Source of the DNA: Pontibacter sp. SGAir0037
GTDB taxonomy: Bacteria; Bacteroidota; Bacteroidia; Cytophagales; Hymenobacteraceae
Direction: 5' to 3'
Assembly: GCF_005491705.1 (NCBI RefSeq)
Contig: NZ_CP028092.1
Span: 5,146,001 to 5,210,000, forward strand
Length of the DNA: 64,000 nucleotides
Below the pieces are notes generated by a model, which saw nothing but the letters and a program-made list of their open reading frames with translations, was not told the origin of the DNA and did not search any database. The position numbers were made by a program, and so were the translations under genes. Positions 44,505 to 52,929 of this stretch are shown here, piece by piece (positions within the stretch are counted from its first letter, which is position 1; each line of letters opens with the position of its first letter).

Positions 44505-45614
44505 TTACCTGTAAGCCTGTGCTTCTGCCGGTCTTTTCCTGCGCTGCTGGTTTAGCCAGAGCAGGCTGGGATTATAGCCCATATCGTGTACCCCAACATA
44601 GAGCACCAACTTTACATTATTAGATGATCTTACAAAAACAACTTCAGGGTCTGCCCCTCCGAAGTAAGATTCTTCGTTGGAGCTTTGCAGGTCAGGTGGA
44701 ACTGCTTTTTCGCGCAGCAGGTAATTTACATGTGCCTGCGAAATAGTGTCCTGTTGGTTAGCAAGTATATTAAAGGCTCTGATCGAATGGCTGGGAGGGA
44801 CTAATTCATCTTTAGTGCCATGTGCCAGAAAAATAGGCACATCTTTGGCTCTACTGATATAGGTGCTGGGACTGCGTTTTTTAGCAACTCCCTCTGCGTA
44901 TGTGCCGGGCATGGGTTCTCCTCCCAAGGCACAGGATATTTGCTCGTTATATACTCTGTGAGGATAGTTTAAATTAAACCTATACCAGTCCGCTATATCA
45001 AATACAGGTACCCACGCCACAACACCCGCCCAAATATCCGGATGCAGGCTTGCTGTAACAAGGGCAGTCATGGCGCCACCTGACGAACCCACCATATAAA
45101 TGCGATCCGGGTCAATATCATCGTATCCTTTGGCGAAGTTAACGGCATCTATAATATCCTGTATGGCAAGTTCAGATGCCATGGCTTCAGGTTGTTTGAA
45201 TGCACCCCGGTAATTAGGTTGAATAAAGGCCCAGTCGTATTTTTTGCACCACAAAGCAAAGGGAATGCTTACCTCTTGCAGGTATTCGCTGCTCCAGCTA
45301 TGTAAAACAACCAGCAGGGGCTTTTTACGGGAACTGTTGGAAGCATAATAAAGAGCAGGCTCTTTTTTGCCGTCGGCAGTAGATTTGATCTTAACTTCTT
45401 GTATCTCCGGAACTACTTTTTCCCAATTCTTAATGTTCTCATCTGCAAACTTAGATGGATAAGCTTTGGAAGTTGTATATTCTTCCATGCGTGCTATCTC
45501 TGGAATTACCTGGGAGTTACCCGGCTTTTCCCGTTGCTGACACGCTGAAAGCAGCCCGCACAGGATTAAAAGGTAAGACAGGTTTTTTAAAATATTTACT
45601 TGGACTGTTTTCAT
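44505..45614 (-). CDS. Alpha/beta-hydrolase lipoprotein (prolyl oligopeptidase-like)
   Basis: 369 residues from ATG 45612-45614, chosen because it places a lipoprotein signal (ILCGLLSACQQ) correctly; a longer frame to 45779 begins with unlikely sequence. Nucleophile VGSSGGAMT, acid HGTKDELVPP and His in VGVHDMGY. It is probably an envelope esterase or peptidase. Confidence 0.88.
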   Translation of the reverse strand: MKTVQVNILKNLSYLLILCGLLSACQQREKPGNSQVIPEIARMEEYTTSKAYPSKFADENIKNWEKVVPEIQEVKIKSTADGKKEPALYYASNSSRKKPLLVVLHSWSSEYLQEVSIPFALWCKKYDWAFIQPNYRGAFKQPEAMASELAIQDIIDAVNFAKGYDDIDPDRIYMVGSSGGAMTALVTASLHPDIWAGVVAWVPVFDIADWYRFNLNYPHRVYNEQISCALGGEPMPGTYAEGVAKKRSPSTYISRAKDVPIFLAHGTKDELVPPSHSIRAFNILANQQDTISQAHVNYLLREKAVPPDLQSSNEESYFGGADPEVVFVRSSNNVKLVLYVGVHDMGYNPSLLWLNQQRRKRPAEAQAYR

Positions 45615-45835
45615 TGCTGAACTCTTATGCTCTGTAAGAAGAGTTGCTGGCGCCTTAGGTATATCCATAACAGTTAATACGGCAATTTGTATAAATAATT
45701 GCCAGAAAATTTTACGAAGGTTCAGCAGGGTAACTACGCGAATTGAATTTAAAAGATGATAAATTTCAAAATTTAACACCTTTTGAATTCAGTTTTTTTG
45801 GTGCAAACATAGTCAAAGTGTTTTAGAGCTGGTGA

Positions 45836-46273
45836 TCAGATCAGGGGGAACCATACTTTAGGCTGGTCAACGGCATCCTGTATAGAAATACCTTCCAGAA
45901 TTTCTACCGTGGCATCTCTTACCCTTTTCATGATCATTCTAACCTCACATGTTTCAGGATTATGACATTCTTCGCATGGCACGTAACCTACCCTGCGGGT
46001 ACAGGTGGTAAGGGCAAGGGGGCCGTCCATGATGCGAATAACATCGGCAACAGTTAATTTGCTTGGATGCTCCCGTAGCACATAACCTCCGCTTCTTCCT
46101 CTACGGCTGTGTAGCATCCCGTTCTTTTTAAGATCCAACAGAATAGCTTCGCAAAACTTTTTAGGTATTCCGGCTAGCTGAGCTATCTCTTCGTTTGTGG
46201 CTGCTGTATTATCTGTTTTCTGCGCCAGCACAATAAGGGCTTTAAGCGCGTATTTTGCTTTTTTTGAAAGCAT
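45836..46273 (-). CDS. Rrf2-family transcriptional regulator with Cys cluster
   Basis: 145 residues from ATG 46271-46273. The winged HTH holds MLSKKAKYALKALIVLAQKT, typical of Rrf2/IscR proteins. Four cysteines, C91, C100, C103 and C109, lie where IscR binds its cluster. It may sense iron-sulfur status, nitric oxide or redox. A TANNTTTG box on the minus strand (46315-46322) supports this start over the longer frame. Confidence 0.9.
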   Translation of the reverse strand: MLSKKAKYALKALIVLAQKTDNTAATNEEIAQLAGIPKKFCEAILLDLKKNGMLHSRRGRSGGYVLREHPSKLTVADVIRIMDGPLALTTCTRRVGYVPCEECHNPETCEVRMIMKRVRDATVEILEGISIQDAVDQPKVWFPLI

Positions 46274-46314
46274 GAAATATATAAATAAACTAGTTATTGC
46301 TGTATTTGATTGTA

Positions 46315-46322
46315 CAAAAATA
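46315..46322 (-). promoter_or_regulatory. -7 box of the Rrf2 gene
   Basis: Minus strand reads TATTTTTG, 42 bases before the chosen start codon. Confidence 0.4.
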
Positions 46323-46373
46323 AGAAATAAAGTGGATATAAGCACCTGCTTCTACAGCTGTTCAAGCAGGTGC

Positions 46374-48317
46374 CTACTTTAGTTCTACGGTAAGAATTTT
46401 ATCGCCTACCTCCAGTTGATGCACAATATCCATGCCTTCGATCACCCTGGCAAAAATTGTATAGCGTCCGTCCAGGTGCGGAGTAGGAGAGTGGGTAATA
46501 AACCACTGGTTGCTTTCTGTGTCTTTGCCGGCTGATGCCATGCCTACATAGCCTTCGCGGTAGTTAAGCGGAGCAAACTCTGACCGGATGGAATAATCTG
46601 AACTGCCCCAGCCATCGCCGCGCTTATCGCCGCCCTGTGCCACAAAGTTAGGAACTACTCTATGGAAGTATAAGTCGTTGAAGAAGTGCTGTTTTACCAG
46701 CTCCACAAAGTTGGCCACTGTGCCAGGTGCATCTTCTACAAACAATTGTAAAGTAATATCACCTTTTGCAGTTCTGATCTGAACCTGCTGGTCGGCAGGA
46801 ATTTCCTGAACTAAATGCCAGTTAATAGGATGTGTAAAAGGATTCTGAGGCGTATCAGATTCTCTTTTACCACTTAAGAAGTCTATTGTTTTTTGTAACT
46901 CTATATTCGTTTCCATATCGCGGGGCAGCTCCAGCTTCTGCTGTGCTTCGCGTAGGAAAGACAGGTCTTTGTAGATTAAACGGTAGGCAAATTTGGGCTC
47001 GCGCATTACACCTGCTGCAAGGCCAACCAAAGCCACATCGCCAGACTCAACCGCCTTTTTAAATGCTGCTGCCAACTGCTGCTCCATCGCCCTCGGAAAA
47101 TCGGGTTGCTGGCGCATTGAAATTAATCCTTCCAGACCACTTGTTGCAATAATCGGCTGTTTCGCGAGAAATATTTGCTCTTCTATAAACCTAAAGTTGC
47201 CAAAGTGGCCCGATAGCGCTTTTAAAAAGTGTGCCTTGTCATACGGATCGTTCGCTGTTTGATATAACCTTCTGAACTGGGCACTGAAATAGTCTTTGTT
47301 AGGGCTTTTGCGCAAAATCGCCCATACGAGGTTCGCTCTTACCCGCCCATCCTGTACCTGGCTAAGTAGCCTGTAAAGTAAGGCCGCATCGGCTGTATGA
47401 TAATTTGCCATCAGGAATTCAGAGGTGGCTACAGCCGTATTCATGTTTTTATCAGTTAAGCCAGCAACAATGGCCTCTGAAATGGTGGCAAATTCCAGCC
47501 CGGACATAGCGCGTATGGCACTAAGGCGGACACGGTAGTCCGGATCGCTTTGTGCAATGCCTGATAATATGGCTGCTTTGTCTTCAACGCCAACTTTAGC
47601 AAAGGCTTGTGCAGCAGCCATCCTGACTTCCAGGGCTTTATCTGAAGTGGCAGCGTTCAGGAGCTGCATCTTGTATGGCGTCAGGTCCAGCTTGGTTGTG
47701 CGGGCCAGATACTGGGCAGCACCAAGGCGTGCTTCATAAGGGTTTTGGTCAGCAATCAGCTTTATAGCTTGTTGTGTGCCCTGTGCACTGTATTGCTGCC
47801 TGAGCCCGGCGCGGTACAGACCCCACGCCTGGCCACCAAGCGCAACCGGATTCTGAGCCTTGTAAGCAGATAAATAATTCAGCCCTGCTCCTGTGGCTAC
47901 TTTACCAAGCGATTCTAGCAGTGCTGCCTGTACCTGCGGGTTTTGCTCACGGTTCAGGTGCAGTATAATCGGGTTCTGTATTTTGCTGTGTCCGATTTGG
48001 CCTAGTGCATAGGCTGCGGCAATCTTTAACGATGCACTTGTGTCTGAAAGCATACCCAGTAACTGCGGTATTGCCAGGGAATCTTGTACCGAAGCAAATG
48101 CTAAGGCAGCCTCTTTTCTGTAAGCAGGATTATTATGCTGCAGGTAGGGCAGAAGTGCCTTGGTATTCCGTTCATCCTGCAGGGTATATATTTGTTGGAG
48201 TGTAATATCTGAGAACTTGTTTACTGCCTGAATCTGAACCGTACCAGATTGCTGTGGCTGCCTTTGGCAGGCAGCAAATAGCAGGAATAAAACAAAAGGC
48301 AGCACGATTTTCTTCAT
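46374..48317 (-). CDS. HEAT-repeat and cyclophilin fusion lipoprotein
   Basis: 647 residues. Lipoprotein signal FLLFAACQRQ (Cys about 17); HEAT-type helical repeats across about residues 35-440 (YRKEAALAFASVQDSLAIPQ, DPDYRVRLSAIRAMSGLEF and others); C-terminal cyclophilin (about 495-645: FHRVVPNFVAQGGDKRGDGW, RYTIFARVIEGMDIVHQ). The solenoid is likely a docking platform for clients of the isomerase. Confidence 0.93.
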   Translation of the reverse strand: MKKIVLPFVLFLLFAACQRQPQQSGTVQIQAVNKFSDITLQQIYTLQDERNTKALLPYLQHNNPAYRKEAALAFASVQDSLAIPQLLGMLSDTSASLKIAAAYALGQIGHSKIQNPIILHLNREQNPQVQAALLESLGKVATGAGLNYLSAYKAQNPVALGGQAWGLYRAGLRQQYSAQGTQQAIKLIADQNPYEARLGAAQYLARTTKLDLTPYKMQLLNAATSDKALEVRMAAAQAFAKVGVEDKAAILSGIAQSDPDYRVRLSAIRAMSGLEFATISEAIVAGLTDKNMNTAVATSEFLMANYHTADAALLYRLLSQVQDGRVRANLVWAILRKSPNKDYFSAQFRRLYQTANDPYDKAHFLKALSGHFGNFRFIEEQIFLAKQPIIATSGLEGLISMRQQPDFPRAMEQQLAAAFKKAVESGDVALVGLAAGVMREPKFAYRLIYKDLSFLREAQQKLELPRDMETNIELQKTIDFLSGKRESDTPQNPFTHPINWHLVQEIPADQQVQIRTAKGDITLQLFVEDAPGTVANFVELVKQHFFNDLYFHRVVPNFVAQGGDKRGDGWGSSDYSIRSEFAPLNYREGYVGMASAGKDTESNQWFITHSPTPHLDGRYTIFARVIEGMDIVHQLEVGDKILTVELK

Positions 48318-48659
48318 ATTATGGTGGTATTCAGCAATGAATATAGTTAAAACTATAATTATATATTGGTATGTTTTTACTTTCGCTATAAAATTAACTT
48401 TAATTTTGCTATTGACATTAATTTATTTACATTTAATGGAGTATTCGGCTTTTGTACATCTATGGTATAGGAGTTGGTTGAAAACACATAGGAGCCCCTT
48501 TTGAGGCTGAATGTAAGAATAAGAGTTTAATATTTGATAAAATCATTTGTTAGAATAATTCAAAATTTAACAAATTAAATCCTGCTTTACATTCAGCTTA
48601 GTAGTATAACATTTCTGTTCAGTAGCATAAAAACAAACTTTCTAAATTATTGATTTTAT
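48318..48659. other. Intergenic region, 342 bp, AT-rich
   Basis: Divergent. A -7-like TAATTTTG is at 48411-48418 on the plus strand, far from the next start. No small gene, hairpin or repeat of note. Confidence 0.4.
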
Positions 48660-49154
48660 ATGTATATAAATCTCTACCCAAATAAAGAAAAAAGCAAGAC
48701 CAAAAAAAATCTGCTTCTACTGGGGTTCTTCTTCTTTGCAGGTGGTGCTTACGCTTTTTTTCGTGAGACTGTGCTACAGGATACCATTCGTGTAAACTGG
48801 GTTATAGGTGCCGTGGTTATTTTTATAGCTGGCATTTTATCCATTTTTATGGCCACTGACAGAATATGGTTAAAAGATGCCTATTTCTCGATGCAACCCG
48901 ATTACATTAAGTTCCGCCTGTCTTTCTTCAGCAAAGAACATATGCTGCGTTGGAGCCAGATACAGCAGGTGCGTATTTCCAAACATTTTGTTTTGTTTGA
49001 ACTTAATAACCAGGAGCAGGTAGAGCTTAAGCTTGGTGCCATACAAAGTGATGATGTTGCCCGACAAGTAACTTCTTCTCTACGGTTGGCAGCTCTGGAC
49101 CATCAGATAGCTGTTAATGGTGTTAAAATGCATGAGCATACTATTAATTCCTAA
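48660..49154 (+). CDS. Two-helix membrane protein with PH-like C-terminal part
   Basis: 164 residues. Two membrane segments (LLLLGFFFFAGGAYAFF and WVIGAVVIFIAGILSIFMA), then MLRWSQIQQVRISKHFVLFE with beta-strand character like bacterial PH or DUF domains. Function unknown. Confidence 0.82.
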   Translation: MYINLYPNKEKSKTKKNLLLLGFFFFAGGAYAFFRETVLQDTIRVNWVIGAVVIFIAGILSIFMATDRIWLKDAYFSMQPDYIKFRLSFFSKEHMLRWSQIQQVRISKHFVLFELNNQEQVELKLGAIQSDDVARQVTSSLRLAALDHQIAVNGVKMHEHTINS

Positions 49155-49215
49155 AGAACCAGGAATGGCAAACAGCTGAACCTGATTACAAATTTCTGGG
49201 TAGGGTATTTACTTC

Positions 49216-49242
49216 AAAAGGGGCTTTTTAAGTCCCTTTTTT
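49216..49242 (+). terminator. Intrinsic terminator
   Basis: An 11-base stem (49216-49226 with 49230-49240, one G-T) followed by T, after the membrane protein gene. Confidence 0.65.
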
Positions 49243-49309
49243 GCTTTACAGTCCATTATGAAGAAATGGTGCTGTAACCAACGATGAACAATTGTATGTA
49301 CAGTTTTTT

Positions 49310-49317
49310 TACATTTG
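49310..49317 (+). promoter_or_regulatory. -7 box of the cysE gene
   Basis: TACATTTG matches TANNTTTG and lies 76 bases before ATG 49394. Confidence 0.4.
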
Positions 49318-49393
49318 TGCTTAGTTGTACTGAAGTGCCGGCATAATCGTAAACCCCATAAAGGGTAGTGCCGCATAAGCAAATACTATTAAA

Positions 49394-50227
49394 ATGAATA
49401 AAGAATTTATACATACACTTTTCCAGAATCATGAGAAGGCGCAGCATCGTGTACAGGCATCTGCAATCTGCCAGCTTATGGAGGGAGTTATGCAGCTTTT
49501 ATTTCCAACTCTGGCTGAGCAGCGGTTCGAGTCGGAGGAGGCACTTCATTTATATGTGGAGGGTTTGCAGAACAAGCTTTCACAGATCATGATGGGCATG
49601 GAAAAAGCTTTGCCAGCCCCTGCGCAGGAGCTGGCTACCAAGGTAATGCAGGAAATGCCTTTTATTCATCAGTTACTGCTGCAGGATGCTTATGCCATTG
49701 CCGAAGGTGATCCGGCAGCTCAGAGCCTGGAAGAGGTAATTCGGACTTACCCCGGGTTTAAAGCTGTGGCCGTGCATAGAGTCGCTCATACCCTGTATAA
49801 CTTGCAGGTACCATTACTGCCGCGCGTCCTTTCTGAATATGCCCACGCCAAGACTGGTATTGATATTCATCCCGGAGCCAAAATCGGCACTCATTTCTGT
49901 ATCGACCATGGTACGGGCGTGGTAATAGGAGAGACGACGGTTATAGGTAATCATGTAAAGGTATACCAGGGGGTTACCTTAGGAGCATTGAGTGTGGATA
50001 AGGCCATGGCAAAAATTAAGCGGCATCCTACAATAGAAGACCATGTGGTAATTTATGCAGGTGCAACTATATTAGGCGGCAATACCGTAGTAGGAACACG
50101 TAGTGTTATCGGAGGAAATGTGTGGCTGACAGAAAGTGTACCGGCCTACTCGAGGGTATACCATCGTCCGCAGATTAAAGTAAACCAGTCGGCTGGTCCG
50201 GCAGATGCCATTGACTTTTCTATTTAA
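49394..50227 (+). CDS. cysE: Serine O-acetyltransferase
   Basis: 277 residues. The N-terminal helical half is followed by a left-handed beta-helix with GIDIHPGAKIGTHFCIDHGT and GVVIGETTVIGNHVKVYQGV, the active-site Asp and His included. It makes O-acetylserine from serine and acetyl-CoA. CysK, which uses that product, is the next gene 109 bases downstream. Confidence 0.95.
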   Translation: MNKEFIHTLFQNHEKAQHRVQASAICQLMEGVMQLLFPTLAEQRFESEEALHLYVEGLQNKLSQIMMGMEKALPAPAQELATKVMQEMPFIHQLLLQDAYAIAEGDPAAQSLEEVIRTYPGFKAVAVHRVAHTLYNLQVPLLPRVLSEYAHAKTGIDIHPGAKIGTHFCIDHGTGVVIGETTVIGNHVKVYQGVTLGALSVDKAMAKIKRHPTIEDHVVIYAGATILGGNTVVGTRSVIGGNVWLTESVPAYSRVYHRPQIKVNQSAGPADAIDFSI

Positions 50228-50336
50228 GATTAGCAGTTTCGGCTGCAGGTATTTGTTGCTACTAAAGCTCTTCTTATAAACCGGTTTTGTGGTATTATTA
50301 TCTATTCATCATTAATCCAGATCAAAATATAAACTT

Positions 50337-51254
50337 ATGAAAGTTAACTCAATTTTAGAGACTATCGGGAATACCCCAACAGTCAGGATAAATAATTTGT
50401 TCGCGGGCAAAAATGCTGAGGTATGGATGAAGCTTGAAAGAAGCAATCCGGGTGGCAGTATTAAAGACCGTATTGCCCTGGCCATGATAGAAGATGCAGA
50501 GCAGAAAGGAATGCTGGAGAAAGACTCTGTTATTATTGAGCCTACCTCTGGTAACACAGGTGTAGGTCTTGCTATGGTGGCAGCCGTAAAAGGATATCAG
50601 TTAGTGCTGGTGATGCCGGAATCAATGTCGATTGAACGCAGGCGCCTGATGGCTGCCTATGGTGCTAAGCTGGAGCTCACACCGCGTGAGAAAGGTATGA
50701 AGGGTGCTATTGAGCGTGCCAAAGAAATGCTGGGTGAGCACGACAAGGCCTGGATGCCCATGCAGTTTGACAACCAGGCTAATACGCAGGTGCATGTTGA
50801 TACCACAGCACAGGAAATTTTGCAGGACTTCCCGGATGGCTTTGACTATCTGATTACAGGTGTTGGTACAGGGGGGCACATTACAGGTGTTGCTAAAGTG
50901 CTGAAGGAGAAATTCCCGAACCTGCAGGTTTTTGCTGTTGAGCCAGCCGCTTCACCGGTGATCAGTGGTGGACAACCGGGCCCACACCCGATCCAGGGAA
51001 TCGGAGCGGGTTTCATACCGAGCATTTTAGATACAAGTTTATTAGATGGTACAGTACAGGTGAAGCATGAAGATGCTTTTGAGTATGCCAGAAGAGCTGC
51101 TTTTGAAGAAGGGATCTTCTTAGGTGTATCGTCTGGTTCTTCCCTGGCTGCAGTTTCGCAAAAGCTGGAAGAAATTCCGGAAGGTTCCAGAGTGCTTACC
51201 TTCTGCTACGACACAGGCGAACGCTATCTTTCTGTAGAAGGTCTGTTTGTATAG
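50337..51254 (+). CDS. cysK: Cysteine synthase A (O-acetylserine sulfhydrylase)
   Basis: 305 residues. K43 in GGSIKDRIALAM binds pyridoxal phosphate; PTSGNTGVGLA is the substrate loop and GTGGHITGVAKVL the phosphate loop. With CysE it completes cysteine synthesis from serine and sulfide. A terminator follows. Confidence 0.97.
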   Translation: MKVNSILETIGNTPTVRINNLFAGKNAEVWMKLERSNPGGSIKDRIALAMIEDAEQKGMLEKDSVIIEPTSGNTGVGLAMVAAVKGYQLVLVMPESMSIERRRLMAAYGAKLELTPREKGMKGAIERAKEMLGEHDKAWMPMQFDNQANTQVHVDTTAQEILQDFPDGFDYLITGVGTGGHITGVAKVLKEKFPNLQVFAVEPAASPVISGGQPGPHPIQGIGAGFIPSILDTSLLDGTVQVKHEDAFEYARRAAFEEGIFLGVSSGSSLAAVSQKLEEIPEGSRVLTFCYDTGERYLSVEGLFV

Positions 51255-51271
51255 CAGCTACAAATTCAAAT

Positions 51272-51317
51272 AAAAGGAAGGGCTTCGCAGCAAACGGCGA
51301 AGCTCTTCCTTTTTGTA
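51272..51317 (+). terminator. Intrinsic terminator after cysK
   Basis: A 17-base stem (51272-51288 with 51297-51313, one G-T) with a T-run. Confidence 0.85.
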
Positions 51318-51383
51318 TGCCTGATACTTTCTCCGCCGGTTTTCTGGCTTGAGTTGTTTAGTTAGTTACAAATTGGCTGAAAC

Positions 51384-51422
51384 AAAAAAGCACTTGCTCT
51401 GAGATGGAGCAAGTGCTTTTTT
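51384..51422 (-). terminator. Terminator of the original tRNA-Ala gene
   Basis: A perfect 16-base stem (51384-51399 with 51407-51422) with A/T tails. It lies on the minus strand just after the tRNA 3' end at 51430. Confidence 0.8.
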
Positions 51423-51429
51423 ATAAGTG

Positions 51430-51475
51430 TGGAGAATATCGGAGTCGAACCGATGACCTCTTGCATGCCATGCAA
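51430..51475 (-). other. Attachment site: 3' half of a tRNA-Ala gene
   Basis: The minus strand reads a T arm (ATCGGTTCGACTCCGAT), acceptor ATTCTCC and discriminator A, preceded by the 3' anticodon arm and loop compatible with anticodon GGC. The D arm and 5' acceptor strand are absent, so this is a tRNA remnant created by integration. TTGCATGCCATGCAA (51461-51475) is an interrupted palindrome and a plausible crossover core. Confidence 0.8.
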
Positions 51476-51596
51476 AAGAATGCTATTTTCCTGTATTTTC
51501 TTCTTTATTCAAACATTCTAAAAAGCTGCTTTACGATATTGTGAGTGGCTTTTTAGTTTGCTTTTATTTTCTGTTGGTTTCATGTTTTTTCGCTTT

Positions 51597-51634
51597 TTGT
51601 TTGTAAATTGTTTGTAAGTAAAATATTTGCAAAC
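51597..51634. promoter_or_regulatory. Repeated TTGTTTGTAA sites before the integrase gene
   Basis: Exact copies at 51597-51606 and 51608-51617, and a near-inverted copy at 51625-51634, end at the integrase start codon. They could be integrase arm-type sites or an autoregulatory operator. A 9-bp inverted repeat at 51518-51526/51548-51556 lies nearby. Confidence 0.45.
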
Positions 51635-52924
51635 ATGTTTGACTATTCAGAAGGCGGTGTAACTCTGGAGGCTGTATTAGATAAAAGGACTCCTACAAAA
51701 GCAGGCTTATACCCAATTAAAATTAGAGTTACCCATAAGAGAGTTCCTAAGTATTACGGTACCGGAAAGTACATCTCATTGGATGATTGGGAACTTTTGC
51801 CAGACTCTAAAAGCAGGGCTATGCTGGATATTAAAAAAGCTATTCAATATGAGGCTGATAAAGTAAAGGAGCAGGTAAAGGACCTTGTGAGGAATGATCT
51901 CTTTTCTTTTGAGGCACTCAATGGTAGACTTGGAAAAGGTATAGGCTCATCCGTGAACGTGGCTTTCATCTCCAAAATGGAAGTAACGATAGAAGATGAA
52001 AAGGTGAACACATCTGACTGGTATAAGTACACCCTAAGAAGTATAATCCTGTTTACAAACAGAGATCAGGACCCCAAAGAACTTAAAGGTGGTAAATTCA
52101 TAAGTGCGGCATTGTTGCCAGCCAATAAAATTAACATCTCCCAGATCACTGTTGCCTGGCTTCAAAAGTATGAAAAATATCTACTGGATGAAGGTAAGAG
52201 CTATACAACGATTTCAATGTATATGAGGGCGCTGCAGTCTATTGTGAATGATGCTAAAGAAGCTGGAGTTATTAAAGCCTCACAGCACCCCTTTGGCAAA
52301 GGCAAGTATGAAATACCGCAGCATGAAGGGAGGAATATTGCCCTAACCATAGCGGATATTGGCAAAATTGTGAAGCACGACTGTAAAACTGATACCACTA
52401 CCATGTGCCGGGATCTTTGGTTTTACTCTTACTTATGTAATGGGGCCAACATCACAGACATTTGCAAGTTCAAGTACTCCAATATCCGGAATGGTGAGAT
52501 CTGTTTTTACCGGCAGAAGACAGTAGCCAAGGCGAAAAAGAAAAAGCTCATTCATGCCATCATTACACCAGAGATGAAAGCAATTATGGAGCGGTGGGGG
52601 AATCCTCCTGAAAGCCAGGATATCTACATCTTTCCATTCTTAAAAGGCGGGGAGTCTCCAACCGATGAAAGGCGCATCATTAAGAACATCACAAAGCTGA
52701 TGAATGATAAAATGAAGATCATAGGTGACGAGCTTGGGATCGGTAATATAAGTACCTATACGGCTAGGCACAGCTACGCCAGTGTACTTAAACGATCAGG
52801 GGCTAATATTGCCTTTATATCGGAGAGCTTAGGGCATAATGATCTTAAAACTACAGAGAACTACCTGGCATCTTTTGAGCAAGAGGAGAGACAAAAGAAT
52901 GCAGCTTTATTGACTAATTTTTAA
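51635..52924 (+). CDS. Tyrosine-type site-specific integrase
   Basis: About 429 residues from ATG 51635; a TTG at 51608 lies within the repeated sites. N-terminal Arm-type and SAM-like core domains are followed by the catalytic domain with STYTARHSYASVLKRSGANI and SLGHNDLKTTENYLASFEQ (conserved R-H...H...Y). Typical Bacteroidota integrase; it reads from the tRNA site into the element. Confidence 0.95.
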   Translation: MFDYSEGGVTLEAVLDKRTPTKAGLYPIKIRVTHKRVPKYYGTGKYISLDDWELLPDSKSRAMLDIKKAIQYEADKVKEQVKDLVRNDLFSFEALNGRLGKGIGSSVNVAFISKMEVTIEDEKVNTSDWYKYTLRSIILFTNRDQDPKELKGGKFISAALLPANKINISQITVAWLQKYEKYLLDEGKSYTTISMYMRALQSIVNDAKEAGVIKASQHPFGKGKYEIPQHEGRNIALTIADIGKIVKHDCKTDTTTMCRDLWFYSYLCNGANITDICKFKYSNIRNGEICFYRQKTVAKAKKKKLIHAIITPEMKAIMERWGNPPESQDIYIFPFLKGGESPTDERRIIKNITKLMNDKMKIIGDELGIGNISTYTARHSYASVLKRSGANIAFISESLGHNDLKTTENYLASFEQEERQKNAALLTNF

Positions 52925-52929
52925 GAGTT

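Noticed and set aside
51430..51540. Complete tRNA gene
   Set aside because: Only the 3' half is present; no D arm or 5' acceptor strand can be found on the right.
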